Notes: generated by a model from the sequence alone, not told the origin. Shown: positions 27,215 to 35,901, numbered from the stretch's first letter. The stretch is DNA of 64,000 nucleotides from Kiritimatiellia bacterium (GCA_028716365.1 JAQUPZ010000002.1:769005-833004); one strand, 5' to 3'. A program made the numbers and translations.

Positions 27215-28633
27215 ATGAGAGTCGAAGTATCCCTCATGCTCATGTTGTTTCTTTCTTTTATTCCATGTTCTCAGACAGACATGGCATTCGGATCTGAACA
27301 GGAAATCGGTCTTTCCCAGGCTATTGATTTTGCGCTGAAACAAAACCGGGAAATAAGAAAAACACTCCTTTCCCTGGAGTCAAGCGGTTTGGAAGTTGAA
27401 CGAGCAAATTTTGAGTTCATGTTCAACATTACCCCGAGAATAAACACAGAAGCTACAGGTGATAGCAGTTCAAGCAGTTACGGACTTGATGTATCCAGAA
27501 AAACCATTCTCGGGACTCAAGGCAAGGTCGGTATTCATTCTTCGGTGGACCGTTTTTCTGGAAGTCCTGACATTCATCGCAACTCCGTAGTAGCGGAAGT
27601 AAGCCAGCCTATTTTACGTCGAATCGGCAGGTTAATAAACGAGGAGCCGATCATACAGGCAGCAAACAGCATGAAAACAGCACGACGCTACTTTGAAATA
27701 CAAAAGACTGATCTGATAGTCGAAGTAGTTTCAAAGCACGAGGAACTCCTCATGTTGCAGCGCCAAATTGAATATGAACAAAAAGCTATTGAGCGGCTCA
27801 CCCGCTTGAATCGCCTCACTCAAGTTAGAGAAAAACAGGGGCGTGTGACCCATGTAGACTCCCTCCGTTCCGATCTGAAACTCGGGAATGCCCAATTACA
27901 ATATAACAATACAAAAGAAAAATTACAGTCCCTCCAGGCAGACTATGCCGAAATGCTGGGATTTCCAGCTTCAACAGAGTTTAAAGTTCTGCCATCCGTA
28001 CTTGTAACTATCGAAGTCACCAACCTGGAATCAGCCATTAAAACTGCGCTCCAGAATAGACTGGATTATGCTCAGATCATTCAGGACTGCGAAGATGCAA
28101 AACGTGGAGTTCGTATTGCCAGGAGAAACATGCTGCCGGATTTAAACATGATTTCGCGTTATGAATTTAAAGGCGTTGGGGAGACCGCTTCCGAAGCAAA
28201 ACCAGATGACAACGTTTGGTTTGTAGGATTCTCTCTCGAATCCGATATTCCCCTCCGCAACGAGAGGCTGGCGCTTTCAGAGGCATTGATCCACAATCAA
28301 CTTGTCGAATTGAAGATTGAAGAAGTCAAAGCTGCAATCAGTCGTAAAGTTCAACAGGAAATTCTGTTTTACAATAGAACTCAAAAACAAATTGGTCTTG
28401 CAGAAAGAAATTACCAGGCGGCAAAGGACCGCGCCAAACTGGCCCGTCGCCTTTTTGAAATGCACAAAGGTGACAGTTTCTCGGTAACGGACGCGGAGGA
28501 TGAACTTTCCCAGGCTGAAATCCAGTTGCTTTCCGTCCAAGCTGAAGCTGCCACGGCCGCATATAAACTTAAACGTGTACTTGGAACATTGATTGAGTAT
28601 CCTTTAGATTTGGAACCTGGAAAGGAACCATAA
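27215..28633 (+). CDS. TolC-family outer-membrane efflux protein
   Basis: 472 residues with a signal peptide (residues 1-27). IGLSQAIDFALKQNREI starts the first TolC repeat, followed by long coiled-coil stretches with alternating hydrophobic residues (for example at about 170-260 and 380-430). The two similar halves and length match OEP family proteins that form a trimeric channel across outer membrane and periplasm. Stop overlaps the adaptor start at 28633. First of the four-gene export operon. Confidence 0.8.
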   Translation: MRVEVSLMLMLFLSFIPCSQTDMAFGSEQEIGLSQAIDFALKQNREIRKTLLSLESSGLEVERANFEFMFNITPRINTEATGDSSSSSYGLDVSRKTILGTQGKVGIHSSVDRFSGSPDIHRNSVVAEVSQPILRRIGRLINEEPIIQAANSMKTARRYFEIQKTDLIVEVVSKHEELLMLQRQIEYEQKAIERLTRLNRLTQVREKQGRVTHVDSLRSDLKLGNAQLQYNNTKEKLQSLQADYAEMLGFPASTEFKVLPSVLVTIEVTNLESAIKTALQNRLDYAQIIQDCEDAKRGVRIARRNMLPDLNMISRYEFKGVGETASEAKPDDNVWFVGFSLESDIPLRNERLALSEALIHNQLVELKIEEVKAAISRKVQQEILFYNRTQKQIGLAERNYQAAKDRAKLARRLFEMHKGDSFSVTDAEDELSQAEIQLLSVQAEAATAAYKLKRVLGTLIEYPLDLEPGKEP

Positions 28634-29853
28634 TGCCGTCCTACAAAAGAATATTTCTGCCATGGTTGATTCTGATTTTTGTTGTCATTGTGATGGTCAC
28701 CATGTTTGCCAGGCCCAGACCACCCGAACAATTAGCATCAGTTATAACAATGGATGATTTTCAAGTCTGGTCGATTTATGACGGCTCCATAGAATCCCGC
28801 ACAGTAAGAAATATAATGTCTGATCTTTGGAATGCCACAGTGGTTGACATTATACCTGACGGGTCTCAAGTTAAAAAAGGCGATATCCTCGTCCGATTCG
28901 ATGCATCAAACTGGGAAAAAGATCTGCCTCGGCTTGAAAGAGAATATACAATGGCACGTTCCGATTTGGACAGCCTTACAAATGCAAAACTCCCTCTTGA
29001 ACTTAGTGATATTGGAAACCGCCTGAACGATGCGCGACAAAAGTCTTCTGAAGAAACACAAGCACTTTCCGACAGCCGTGAGCTCCTTAAGGAGAAACTT
29101 ATTTCTGAACAGGAAGTTAAGCAACAGGAAACCAAGGTAACTTCCGCAAAGGCACTCGCTGACTCGCTCCAACAACAACTTGAACTTACCCGTAAATACC
29201 TTCACCCCTCTACAATTGAACGGGCAAAGGCCACTCTTGCATCTGCTGAACGGGAATTCAACAATATCAAAACACACACCTCCAACTGCATCGTAAGGGC
29301 ACCCGCCAATGGCATGGTAATATACAAAATTCTACCCATCGGTTCAGAAGTACGGACAATCAGAGTCGGTGACACCGTTTACAAAAATCAGACATTCCTG
29401 ACCTTGCCGGACATGAGTAATCTTATTATGCGCTGCGATGTACCTGAATCGGACATTACAAGGGTACGAATCGGAAATAAAACAAAGATCCAGGCTCTTG
29501 CTTATCCCGATCTAAATTTCGATGGAAGCGTTGAGACAGTAGGCGCCATGGCACAAAGCGTCGCCGGCCGCCCCAGCGGTCGAAAATATTTCAGCGTCGT
29601 GATTCGTGTTGATAATCCAGATGACCGGCTTAAATCCGGAATGTCTGCCAGGGCACGAATCCTTTCGTATTCAAAAAAAGATGCCGTTTTAATTCCAAGA
29701 ACCGCGGTATGGTGGGAAAGGACCCAGCCATTTTGTAACCTCCAGAAGAGTTCATACGTTATCAAAACCGTTCTTAAGATCGGTATGGCCAACGAAACAC
29801 ACTTTGAAGTGATCGAAGGGGTCAAACCGGGTGACCGGGTAATTGTCAGATGA
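28633..29853 (+). CDS. Periplasmic adaptor (HlyD/MacA type)
   Basis: 406 residues, one N-terminal anchor helix at about residues 7-30 (LPWLILIFVVIVMVTMFA). A lipoyl-like half motif near 75-100 (VVDIIPDGSQVKKGDILVRFD in two halves), a coiled-coil hairpin at about 105-200, the second lipoyl half at about 220 (NCIVRAPANGMVIY) and a beta-barrel near 270-330 define an RND/ABC adaptor. It links the inner-membrane ABC pair to the TolC channel. Shares one base with the TolC stop and overlaps the ATPase gene by 4 nt. Confidence 0.85.
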   Translation: MPSYKRIFLPWLILIFVVIVMVTMFARPRPPEQLASVITMDDFQVWSIYDGSIESRTVRNIMSDLWNATVVDIIPDGSQVKKGDILVRFDASNWEKDLPRLEREYTMARSDLDSLTNAKLPLELSDIGNRLNDARQKSSEETQALSDSRELLKEKLISEQEVKQQETKVTSAKALADSLQQQLELTRKYLHPSTIERAKATLASAEREFNNIKTHTSNCIVRAPANGMVIYKILPIGSEVRTIRVGDTVYKNQTFLTLPDMSNLIMRCDVPESDITRVRIGNKTKIQALAYPDLNFDGSVETVGAMAQSVAGRPSGRKYFSVVIRVDNPDDRLKSGMSARARILSYSKKDAVLIPRTAVWWERTQPFCNLQKSSYVIKTVLKIGMANETHFEVIEGVKPGDRVIVR

Positions 29854-30527
29854 CTAATTCCACTCCAGTCCTGCAGATAAAAAGTTTGACTAAAAACTTC
29901 CCAACCCCGGATGGACATGTTGAAGTCCTGCGTGGTGTGGACTTGATGGTTGAACGCGGCGATTTCGTGATGATTACCGGTCCTTCCGGTTCAGGCAAAT
30001 CGACCATTCTCAATCTTGCCGCCATGCTGGACACCCCGACCACGGGACAAGTCATTTTTCAGGGACGGGATGTTTCACACCTCAATGATACAGAACTCTG
30101 CGAAATCCGGAAAAAAGAGATCGGTATGGTTTTTCAGAAATTCTGCCTCCTTCCTCACCGTTCTGTCATTGATAATGTACTTTTTCGCTTCAGATACCTT
30201 GAAAAATTACCCCACGACATGAACAGTCATGCGTATGATATTCTGAAAGAAATCGGACTCGAAAATATACGCAACCGCTCTGCACGCCTGTTGTCAGCAG
30301 GCGAAATGCAACGAACGGCCATTGCCAGGGCTGTTGTGTTGAGGCCAGGACTGCTGGTGGCGGACGAACCAACAGGGAACCTCGACGGGGCTTCAACGCA
30401 CACTGTAATGCAGTGTTTTCAAAAACTTAACAAAAACGGGTTGACAATTATAATGGTGACACATAACCAGAATCTCCTGGAGTTCTGTACTAAACATAAA
30501 ATCTGCAAGGAAGGTATTTTAGTGTAA
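29850..30527 (+). CDS. ABC transporter ATP-binding protein (MacB/LolD type)
   Basis: 225 residues with all motifs: Walker A GPSGSGKSTILNLAAMLD at about 44-61, Q-loop VFQKFCLLPH, signature LLSAGEMQRTAIARA at about 148-162 (SAGEMQ in place of SGGEQQ), Walker B LLVADEPTGNLDG and switch histidine VTHNQ. The family drives mechanotransmission-type exporters for lipoproteins, peptides or macrolides. Start overlaps the adaptor stop (ATGA). Confidence 0.9.
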   Translation: MTNSTPVLQIKSLTKNFPTPDGHVEVLRGVDLMVERGDFVMITGPSGSGKSTILNLAAMLDTPTTGQVIFQGRDVSHLNDTELCEIRKKEIGMVFQKFCLLPHRSVIDNVLFRFRYLEKLPHDMNSHAYDILKEIGLENIRNRSARLLSAGEMQRTAIARAVVLRPGLLVADEPTGNLDGASTHTVMQCFQKLNKNGLTIIMVTHNQNLLEFCTKHKICKEGILV

Positions 30528-30537
30528 CAATTCAAAT

Positions 30538-31734
30538 ATGAACCGAATTCTGTCAGACATTTGGGATGGCATAAGGTCACAGCCAGGAAGAACCGGCCTT
30601 TCTTTTATGGCAATCGGAATCGGCATGATTTCACTTACGGTCCTTTTGGCCGTTCTTGGAGGGCTGAGGGAGCGATCGCGCCTAATGATCAAAGAAATGG
30701 GTGCCAATGTTTTCGCCATCCTTCCTCAACGTTCCGACACACTCTCAGGAACGAACGAAATTCATGAGTCTCATGCCACCTTAATCGCCTCCAATTTCCC
30801 CGGTTGTATGGTTTCAGGTACACGACGATTTCAAGCAGAAATACCTGGTATCGAAGGAACAATTACACTTATTGCATGTGACGAAAAGTTACTTGATGTC
30901 CGTCAGTGGCAACTTCTAACAGGTCGTTTCATTGATACTCACGATATAAAAACCTTTGAAAGAAATGTCGTGATCACAAAAGCCATCAGCAATACCCGCG
31001 GCTGGGAAATTGGACAGGTAGTTTCAATTAAAAATGAGCCCTTTTCGATAGTAGGTATACTTGCACCAGGTAATGATGCACTTGAAACGGAAGGTGCCGG
31101 CAGTTCTATTTCAATGGAAGAAAAATCTATTTTTATACCTTTGAGTGCATCAAAACTCTGGCTAGACCCAAATCAGGGTAATTATTATAATCTTGATACA
31201 ATTTTTATACGTGTTCCTGAAACGGCCAATCTTCCTGGGATTATGTCTTCCGTTCAGCGTGTACTTACCGGCCCATATGAGAAGGCCGACCGTTTCTCCT
31301 GGATCACTCCCGAGGTATTACTTCGTGGGATACGCCGGCTCCAGGCTGCCATTGGATTCACTGTCGGAAGTGTAGCACTTCTATGTATCATCCTCGGGGG
31401 TACAACGTTAATGAGCCTTATGGTGGCAAATGTACGGGACCGTATCACTGAAATAGGACTGAGACGCGCACTGGGAGCTACACCTCGCGATATTGCCATG
31501 TTATTCGTACTTGAAGCCTGCCTCGTTACCGGAACGGCATCTATTGTCGGCACTACGTTTTGTCATCTAATACTCTTTACCGCAAAGCAATATCTTCCAT
31601 CACCTATTCACCTTGATGGAGGTACATTTCTGGCGCCAATCTTACTTTCAATTATTTTGGGAATCATTTTCTCTTACGGACCGGCCAAAATGGCCGCACA
31701 CATTTCCCCTTCTGAAGCCCTGCGAAATGATTGA
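30538..31734 (+). CDS. ABC transporter permease (MacB type)
   Basis: 398 residues. Helix 1 at about 20-42, a periplasmic MacB_PCD domain at about 45-265 (NVFAILPQ..., VVITKAISNTRGW), and three C-terminal helices in the FtsX fold (FTVGSVALLCIILGGTTLMS; LRRALGATPRDIAMLF is the coupling segment at about 305-320; and the last helices at 335-385). With TolC and the adaptor it completes a tripartite exporter. Its substrate cannot be inferred. 10 nt after the ATPase stop. Confidence 0.88.
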   Translation: MNRILSDIWDGIRSQPGRTGLSFMAIGIGMISLTVLLAVLGGLRERSRLMIKEMGANVFAILPQRSDTLSGTNEIHESHATLIASNFPGCMVSGTRRFQAEIPGIEGTITLIACDEKLLDVRQWQLLTGRFIDTHDIKTFERNVVITKAISNTRGWEIGQVVSIKNEPFSIVGILAPGNDALETEGAGSSISMEEKSIFIPLSASKLWLDPNQGNYYNLDTIFIRVPETANLPGIMSSVQRVLTGPYEKADRFSWITPEVLLRGIRRLQAAIGFTVGSVALLCIILGGTTLMSLMVANVRDRITEIGLRRALGATPRDIAMLFVLEACLVTGTASIVGTTFCHLILFTAKQYLPSPIHLDGGTFLAPILLSIILGIIFSYGPAKMAAHISPSEALRND

Positions 31735-31903
31735 TCCGAACGCTGCATGATTGCAAAAACCAATGCAATATTCAGGCAAAGAAATGACAGCTTCTTTTAT
31801 TGTTTATTCTTTTCCTGCCTTTGTGTACTCTATTATTTGAATTACGTTTCACAGGAAAATATCGTGTGTTTTTGTAAATAGCCAAATGGGAGAATTGCAG
31901 ATT

Positions 31904-32860
31904 ATGAAATGCTTCAGATTACTTGTAATCGCCATGGCACTTTATAGTTGGACAATTTTATCCTATTCTGCTCAAAATAAGCCTTCAAACAGACCTCCGG
32001 TAATTAAACATGAGCCGGTTACAACTGCAGTTCGAGGTCAATCTATTTCAATCCGCGCCGTGTTAACCGATGATTCAGACACTCTGAAATCGGTTACACT
32101 TTTCTACACGACATCAAAAGACGCAGCTCCGTTCAAGATAACCATGCAGAGCGCTGGAGCAGGATTATATTTCGGATCTATTCCATCCTCTCTTATAAAA
32201 GGTGTCAGCGAGTTATCGTATTATATAGAAGCTCTTGACGAACAGGATGTTGCTTCTGAAACACCATGGTACACTGTAAAATTCCAAACACCTCAGCCTT
32301 CTGCTTCTCAGCCGATTCCATCACAAACCCCGCTTGTGGTGCAACCACCCGCACAGAGGCCACCCTCTTCCACGCCCACGAAACAGATTGAGCCCAAAAA
32401 AGAATCATGGTCATGGAAAGGTCCGGCTATCATAGCAGGCGGCGCAGCGGCGGTTGTCGGTGGCGCCATACTTGCCGCAAATGCAAGTGGTAGTGATGGC
32501 GGCGGTGGTGGCGGAGGAACGTCGATTACAAATGCTGGAACATATACTGGTAGTGCTACAAGATATATTGAAATGCCCGGCAGTAGTCCTTCGGCTTCTT
32601 CCTATCCTATAACCATAACAGTTACGTCTTCAGGTATAGTAAGTACCGATACACTTCATCCAGATACCCATATGGAAGGTCAGATATCAGGTACAGAATT
32701 CCACATGACTGCAGAACTCGATGAAACCGACATCACTGGCCAAATCGTGTATACCGGAACATTGCTTAACACTATGATAACAGGTTACATGGCAGGTACC
32801 GTCACATCGTCTACCGGCACCAATGGCACCTGTTCAGGTACTTTTTCTGCGACAAAGTAA
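31904..32860 (+). CDS. Exported protein with Pro/Thr linker and Gly-rich hinge, unknown function
   Basis: 318 residues with start at ATG 31904 (GGGAGA 11 nt upstream). Signal peptide at residues 1-24. Residues 30-120 look like an Ig/fibronectin-type beta-sandwich (VRGQSISIRAVLTDDSD... ELSYYIEALDEQDVASETP), then a Pro/Ser/Thr linker, then a hydrophobic Gly/Ala stretch at about 170-195 (AIIAGGAAAVVGGAILAA), a run of eight glycines with an Asp, and a C-terminal beta-rich domain of about 110 residues. No family recognised. It is the last chromosomal gene before the integrated element; its stop is 20 nt from the left repeat. No terminator is visible. Confidence 0.55.
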   Translation: MKCFRLLVIAMALYSWTILSYSAQNKPSNRPPVIKHEPVTTAVRGQSISIRAVLTDDSDTLKSVTLFYTTSKDAAPFKITMQSAGAGLYFGSIPSSLIKGVSELSYYIEALDEQDVASETPWYTVKFQTPQPSASQPIPSQTPLVVQPPAQRPPSSTPTKQIEPKKESWSWKGPAIIAGGAAAVVGGAILAANASGSDGGGGGGGTSITNAGTYTGSATRYIEMPGSSPSASSYPITITVTSSGIVSTDTLHPDTHMEGQISGTEFHMTAELDETDITGQIVYTGTLLNTMITGYMAGTVTSSTGTNGTCSGTFSATK

Positions 32861-32879
32861 TAAGTTTTCTTCAAGGAAA

Positions 32880-32924
32880 TGGTCGGGGCGTCGGGATTTG
32901 AACCCGAGACCTTTTGCACCCCAA
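32880..32924. repeat. Left attachment repeat (tRNA-Pro 3' fragment)
   Basis: 45 bases identical to 45865-45909. On the minus strand it reads from the anticodon loop (TTGGGGT) through the T arm to CCA. It is the displaced end of the chromosomal tRNA gene and marks the distal junction of the element. After 32924 the two copies diverge. Confidence 0.95.
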
Positions 32925-33066
32925 ACGTCAAACACCCGTAGATGCCACTTTTTGAATCTGCAAGATTGCTCGGGAATATGCGCATTTAACCCTTGTCAAC
33001 ATTGGCTCATCTGCATGTTGATGCAATCAACGTTACAATGTGTTACAAGGTAAGAAACGGTGTACG

Positions 33067-33090
33067 AAATCCAACAAAACCACCAACACA
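33067..33090. repeat. 24-bp repeat, probable integrase arm site (left)
   Basis: Twenty-four bases (33067-33090, core CAACAAAACCACCAAC) occur again identically and in the same orientation at 45788-45811. The copies lie 142 and 53 bases inside the two att repeats. This is where arm-type sites of a tyrosine integrase belong. Confidence 0.75.
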
Positions 33091-33180
33091 AATTTTTCAG
33101 TTTACCCCATGCGCCCCGAGAACCTCCGACCACAGTTTGACATTCCCCGGGTTGCTATGCGATAATTTTACACAGTAACC

Positions 33181-33323
33181 ATGAGTGAGACCATAAACAA
33201 CATCAACACCACGGAAGAGCATCTAAGGGCCGCCGTGGTCTTTACCCGGTCCGCCACCCGAGCCGAAGAATCACCCTGATTCCGGCCAGCTCTGTACAAC
33301 GTTTTTTATTAAGGGCAGACTGA
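33181..33323 (+). pseudogene. Remnant of a second excisionase-like gene with internal deletion
   Basis: The start (ATG 33181, with TAACC before it) encodes MSETINNINTTEEHLR, close to the beginning of the intact gene at 35454-35675 (MSEHVNDINTVEEHLR). The end, in another frame, encodes ITLIPASSVQRFLLRAD, close to the intact ITLIPASAVNRFLLKAE. About 80 bases between them, which in the intact gene encode the helix-turn-helix, are missing, shifting the frame. It is inverted relative to the intact copy. Confidence 0.75.
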
Positions 33324-33375
33324 TATCTGGAAAATCGAAGCGAGAATTTGGAATTTCACAGAATACTTCATTAAC

Positions 33376-34197
33376 TCATTTATCATTCAAATGCTTGAGA
33401 TATCCTATAGCCACATACTGCTCTTGCGGCAGGTCCGTTGCTCTGCCTCGAAACATATCTTCTAGTCCCTGGTAGGAAGCGTTGGTTATCTTCCTCACGA
33501 TGGTTGACAGGAAGGCTGATGCGTCAAAGTAATCCTGTTTCTTCACGAGCAATGAGTCTCTGAAAGCGAGGGGCCTCAGTTCCTGTGCAGGGAATCGCTG
33601 TCTCGCATATGCCAGAGTGTATATTCCCCCGTTATGCACAAGAAGGTGTCGGTCTTGAAGCAGCTGGTCGTACTTCTTGGCTTCATCCTTCGAGAACGGG
33701 GTGATCTGGATCAGGTCCCGGAAGAGCCCATTGATTTGTCTCGCGCCAGCGAAGTTGTACTGTTCCGACAGAAGAAAGCCGATGTACGGCTGGGGGTGGT
33801 CTGTGGCTTCGAACAGATCGTCCAGTTGGAGCGAAACAGGTCCTCGTTTCTTGCCAAAAGAGCGAAGCAGTCTAGGACAGATGTTAAGGATGCTGGCAAA
33901 TTGTCCTTTGCAGAATGCTTCGAAATACGCAAGTAGACCAATGAATGCAATCTCCACTCGCGGATTGAGCATGATGGATCCATCGAATTCAACGTCTTCC
34001 GTCTCTTTGACCAGCTTGTCTGCCTCAGCGACAGTTGCATCAAAGATCATGAAAGGAGCGAGTCCGCCAGGAAAGCAGTTCAGCGCATGTATCTTCTCAT
34101 TCATTCGTTCACTCATGTTTCCGCCTACCCGAACGGGCACCATAAGCGGACGGCGAATGCCGATCCACTTGAGGGCGTTGTTAAGGCCTATCTGCAT
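33376..34197 (-). CDS. HEPN-motif protein paired with the Shedu-like nuclease
   Basis: 273 residues starting at ATG 34197, 17 nt inside the end of the upstream gene; longer frames only shadow that gene. All-alpha in appearance. Residues 80-110 form an amphipathic helix (VEIAFIGLLAYFEAFCKGQF), and QDRHLLVHNGGIY at about 181-193 contains the RxxxxH signature (R183, H188) plus the HN-G-Y pattern of HEPN RNase-fold proteins. HEPN proteins in defence and toxin systems usually cut RNA. The overlap with a Shedu-type gene suggests joint action. No membrane helix or signal peptide. Last gene of the element on this strand. The function is inferred from the motif and context only. Confidence 0.6.
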   Translation of the reverse strand: MQIGLNNALKWIGIRRPLMVPVRVGGNMSERMNEKIHALNCFPGGLAPFMIFDATVAEADKLVKETEDVEFDGSIMLNPRVEIAFIGLLAYFEAFCKGQFASILNICPRLLRSFGKKRGPVSLQLDDLFEATDHPQPYIGFLLSEQYNFAGARQINGLFRDLIQITPFSKDEAKKYDQLLQDRHLLVHNGGIYTLAYARQRFPAQELRPLAFRDSLLVKKQDYFDASAFLSTIVRKITNASYQGLEDMFRGRATDLPQEQYVAIGYLKHLNDK

Positions 34198-34819
34198 GGT
34201 GGTCTTCGTATCCAAAACGAAGGGAGTTAATAAAGCTGTCGTAACTCTCGATCCTGATGTGATTCTGATCATAGGCATTGTTGCGGTTTTTGTTATATGC
34301 CGCGGCGTCGCCGTATCTACTGCTCTGACCAACCACAACGAGGCCAAATATTTGTGACCTTATGTCATACAATCCGAGGCCTTCTTCTGCAATAGACCTT
34401 CCGGCCGTATCCAGGTTGCGCTGAATCCAGTTTCGCCAATCTTGTATTTGGTTGAGACCTTTTCTCGTTGCTTCGCTGAAATGACCGTCCTCCATAAAGG
34501 GCGTCGCCTGGGGACATTCTAACTCAATCAGTTCCCACGTTATCCCACCAGAGTGACCGCTCGCAAGCAACCAGTCCGCATAATACTTACCGCCGAAGCT
34601 TAATTCGGAAAAGGCATAGGTGCCATGTCCAACTCGGAACCTACCGGCCAGCAGAAATGGCCTTTTTTTTAGGAAGTTCTGTACTTGCTGTTCATTCCAG
34701 CCGGCACGGATTTGCGATATGAGTTCATCGAGCGCAGACAACACTATACTGGTGTTCTGTCGATCAATGTCAATCGACTTGTCCTTATGCTCTATATAGA
34801 ACCAATCAGGTATACTCAT
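34181..34819 (-). CDS. Shedu-type (DUF4263) nuclease, putative antiphage effector
   Basis: 212 residues. After a short N-terminal helix region, NEQQVQNFLKKRPFLL (about 42-57) matches the opening of the DUF4263/SduA domain. A PD-(D/E)XK-like core follows: SELSFGG (E72), YADWLL (D82), WELIELECPQ (E99, E101) and GLNQIQDWRNWI (Q124). Then comes a strand VVVGQSSRYG resembling the IVIGR segment. The usual lysine of ExK is E101 here, as in a subgroup with an ELE motif. Shedu proteins degrade phage DNA. Compared with full-length SduA it lacks a large N-terminal sensor domain, so the downstream HEPN protein or another factor may supply sensing. AT-rich sequence lies upstream. Confidence 0.7.
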   Translation of the reverse strand: MSIPDWFYIEHKDKSIDIDRQNTSIVLSALDELISQIRAGWNEQQVQNFLKKRPFLLAGRFRVGHGTYAFSELSFGGKYYADWLLASGHSGGITWELIELECPQATPFMEDGHFSEATRKGLNQIQDWRNWIQRNLDTAGRSIAEEGLGLYDIRSQIFGLVVVGQSSRYGDAAAYNKNRNNAYDQNHIRIESYDSFINSLRFGYEDHHADRP

Positions 34820-35267
34820 ATTGTTCCTCTTGAAGCCCTAACTTATGGATGAACGGGTACGCGTCCCCACGGACAGCAATATACTCCATCCACAATGTTA
34901 CCCATTTTAGACTTATTCTCTGGTATGGCAAGGAATAAGCGGAAGTCATCATTCACAAGAAGCCCCTTTTGCTACAATTTCTTCAAGGCCATAACCAATT
35001 AGTATAATCGGCCCCCTGTGACACGCGCACGACCCCCCACCCCCCTATGCGTGTACGCGCCGGCGAATATACGTGCGCGTCTGGATCCCACGCGCCGGCA
35101 GATCTTCACACCAGGGGGACCGTACTACCATCTATCAGGGCTTGTGCTTTTCGTTCCCTGTATATCCGTACCCCTTTTCAACCACCCAGGTTGTCACCTG
35201 TTTTGGAAGCGAATTCCAAGCACCTTACACACCATGAATAACATCACTCTTATTATTACCCCTCGTT
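34820..35267. other. Non-coding region of the element with GC-rich dyads
   Basis: No convincing gene is seen in 448 bases. At 35011-35119 the sequence turns GC-rich and structured: ACGCGCACG (35023-35031) is inverted at 35072-35080, ACGCGCCGGC is repeated directly at 35055-35064 and 35090-35099, GCGTGTACGC (35049-35058) is itself a dyad, and a C-run (CCCCCCACCCCCC) lies between. This could be a replication or transfer origin or a structured RNA. The nuclease promoter should lie between 34820 and 35000, but no clean boxes are seen. Confidence 0.4.
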
Positions 35268-35453
35268 TTATTGGATAGTCTGCTTTGAATCACTTGACAC
35301 ACAATCAGTTGGAGCCTCGCCTGCAGTTGTCCCGCTGCCTGCGGATCCGGGCACCTGGTCCAGAGTGCCATCACCAGGCACCAGGGATCCTGCAGGCTCT
35401 TGGACGCCAATACCGGCTACAGGTCCAACAGTCACAGCGTCAGTATCAGGGCG
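35268..35453 (-). pseudogene. In-frame extension after the excisionase stop, homologous to the 38319-38723 protein tail
   Basis: Directly after the TAA at 35454-35456 the frame stays open for 61 codons to a TAA at 35268-35270. Its sequence (DAVTVGPVAGIGVQEPAGS) matches the tail of the 134-residue protein at 38319-38723 (DAVSVGPAAGAGVQDPAGS). The similarity is also present at the DNA level over about 70 bases (GGATCCTGCAGG). Either the excisionase once carried this tail and gained a stop, or it is expressed by read-through. No own start codon with a ribosome site is seen. Confidence 0.55.
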
Positions 35454-35675
35454 TTATTCTGCCTTCAGAAGAAATCGGTTTACGGCGCTGGCGGGTATCA
35501 GTGTAATTTTCGGGCTCGGGTGCCGGACCGGATAAATACCTCGACGGCCCTTCGACGCCCGACCAATAGCGATCCAGCGCAGAACTGTTATCACATGGAC
35601 ATTCAATCTGGCTGCTACCTGGCCGGGGCGTAAATGCTCTTCCACAGTATTGATATCGTTTACGTGTTCACTCAT
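35454..35675 (-). CDS. Excisionase-like helix-turn-helix protein
   Basis: 73 residues from ATG 35675 (MSEHVNDIN); the longer frame upstream shadows the preceding gene. LRPGQVAARLNVHVITVLRWIAIGR at about 16-40 is a MerR/excisionase-type helix-turn-helix, and YPVRHPSPKITLIPASAVNRFL continues as the wing and C-terminal helix. Such proteins bend att DNA and steer the integrase to excision, or regulate transcription. The GGAG of AAGGAG upstream is 18 nt away, inside a short leader, and translation may be coupled to the gene 10 nt before it. A broken inverted copy is at 33181-33323. Confidence 0.65.
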   Translation of the reverse strand: MSEHVNDINTVEEHLRPGQVAARLNVHVITVLRWIAIGRASKGRRGIYPVRHPSPKITLIPASAVNRFLLKAE

Positions 35676-35685
35676 GGTTAATTCA

Positions 35686-35901
35686 TTACTCCTTCGGTTC
35701 TCTTCTTTTGTTCGTCTTCCACGTAAGCTTGATCTTGCCATCCGACCGCCGCGTAATCCTGATCCTGCCATCCAGGTATGCCCGGACAAATTCCTCGCCA
35801 ACTTCCTGCTGGGTGAAGCCTGAAAGCGCACACTTCGCTTTCAGTTGCCGGAGTGTGTTCTCGGGTAGTCGAATGTTAAACTGTTTTATGATGTCGTTCA
35901 T
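35686..35901 (-). CDS. Ribbon-helix-helix-like small protein
   Basis: 71 residues. The N-terminus IIKQFNIRLPENTLRQLKAKCALSGFTQQEVGEEFV has the shape of a beta strand followed by two helices, as in CopG/Arc-type ribbon-helix-helix DNA-binding proteins. The remainder is basic (RRSDGKIKLTWKTNKRR). Its ATG overlaps the stop of the 55-residue gene upstream (35898-35901, ATGA), and GGAGAAGGGAC precedes it by about 8-15 nt. Probably an autoregulatory element repressor or antitoxin-like protein. Confidence 0.55.
   Translation of the reverse strand: MNDIIKQFNIRLPENTLRQLKAKCALSGFTQQEVGEEFVRAYLDGRIRITRRSDGKIKLTWKTNKRREPKE

Noticed and set aside
32880..32985. A second tRNA-Pro gene on the minus strand
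   Set aside because: Only 45 bases from the anticodon loop to CCA are present; the 5' half does not follow. It is an attachment-site remnant.
34198..34347. 50-residue N-terminal extension of the HEPN-motif protein
   Set aside because: It would lie fully inside the nuclease gene in another frame and has a low-quality composition; ATG 34197 fits the overlap style of the element.
35018..35278. Plus-strand frames of 60-90 residues
   Set aside because: Proline/arginine-rich translations of the GC-rich dyad region, no ribosome site.
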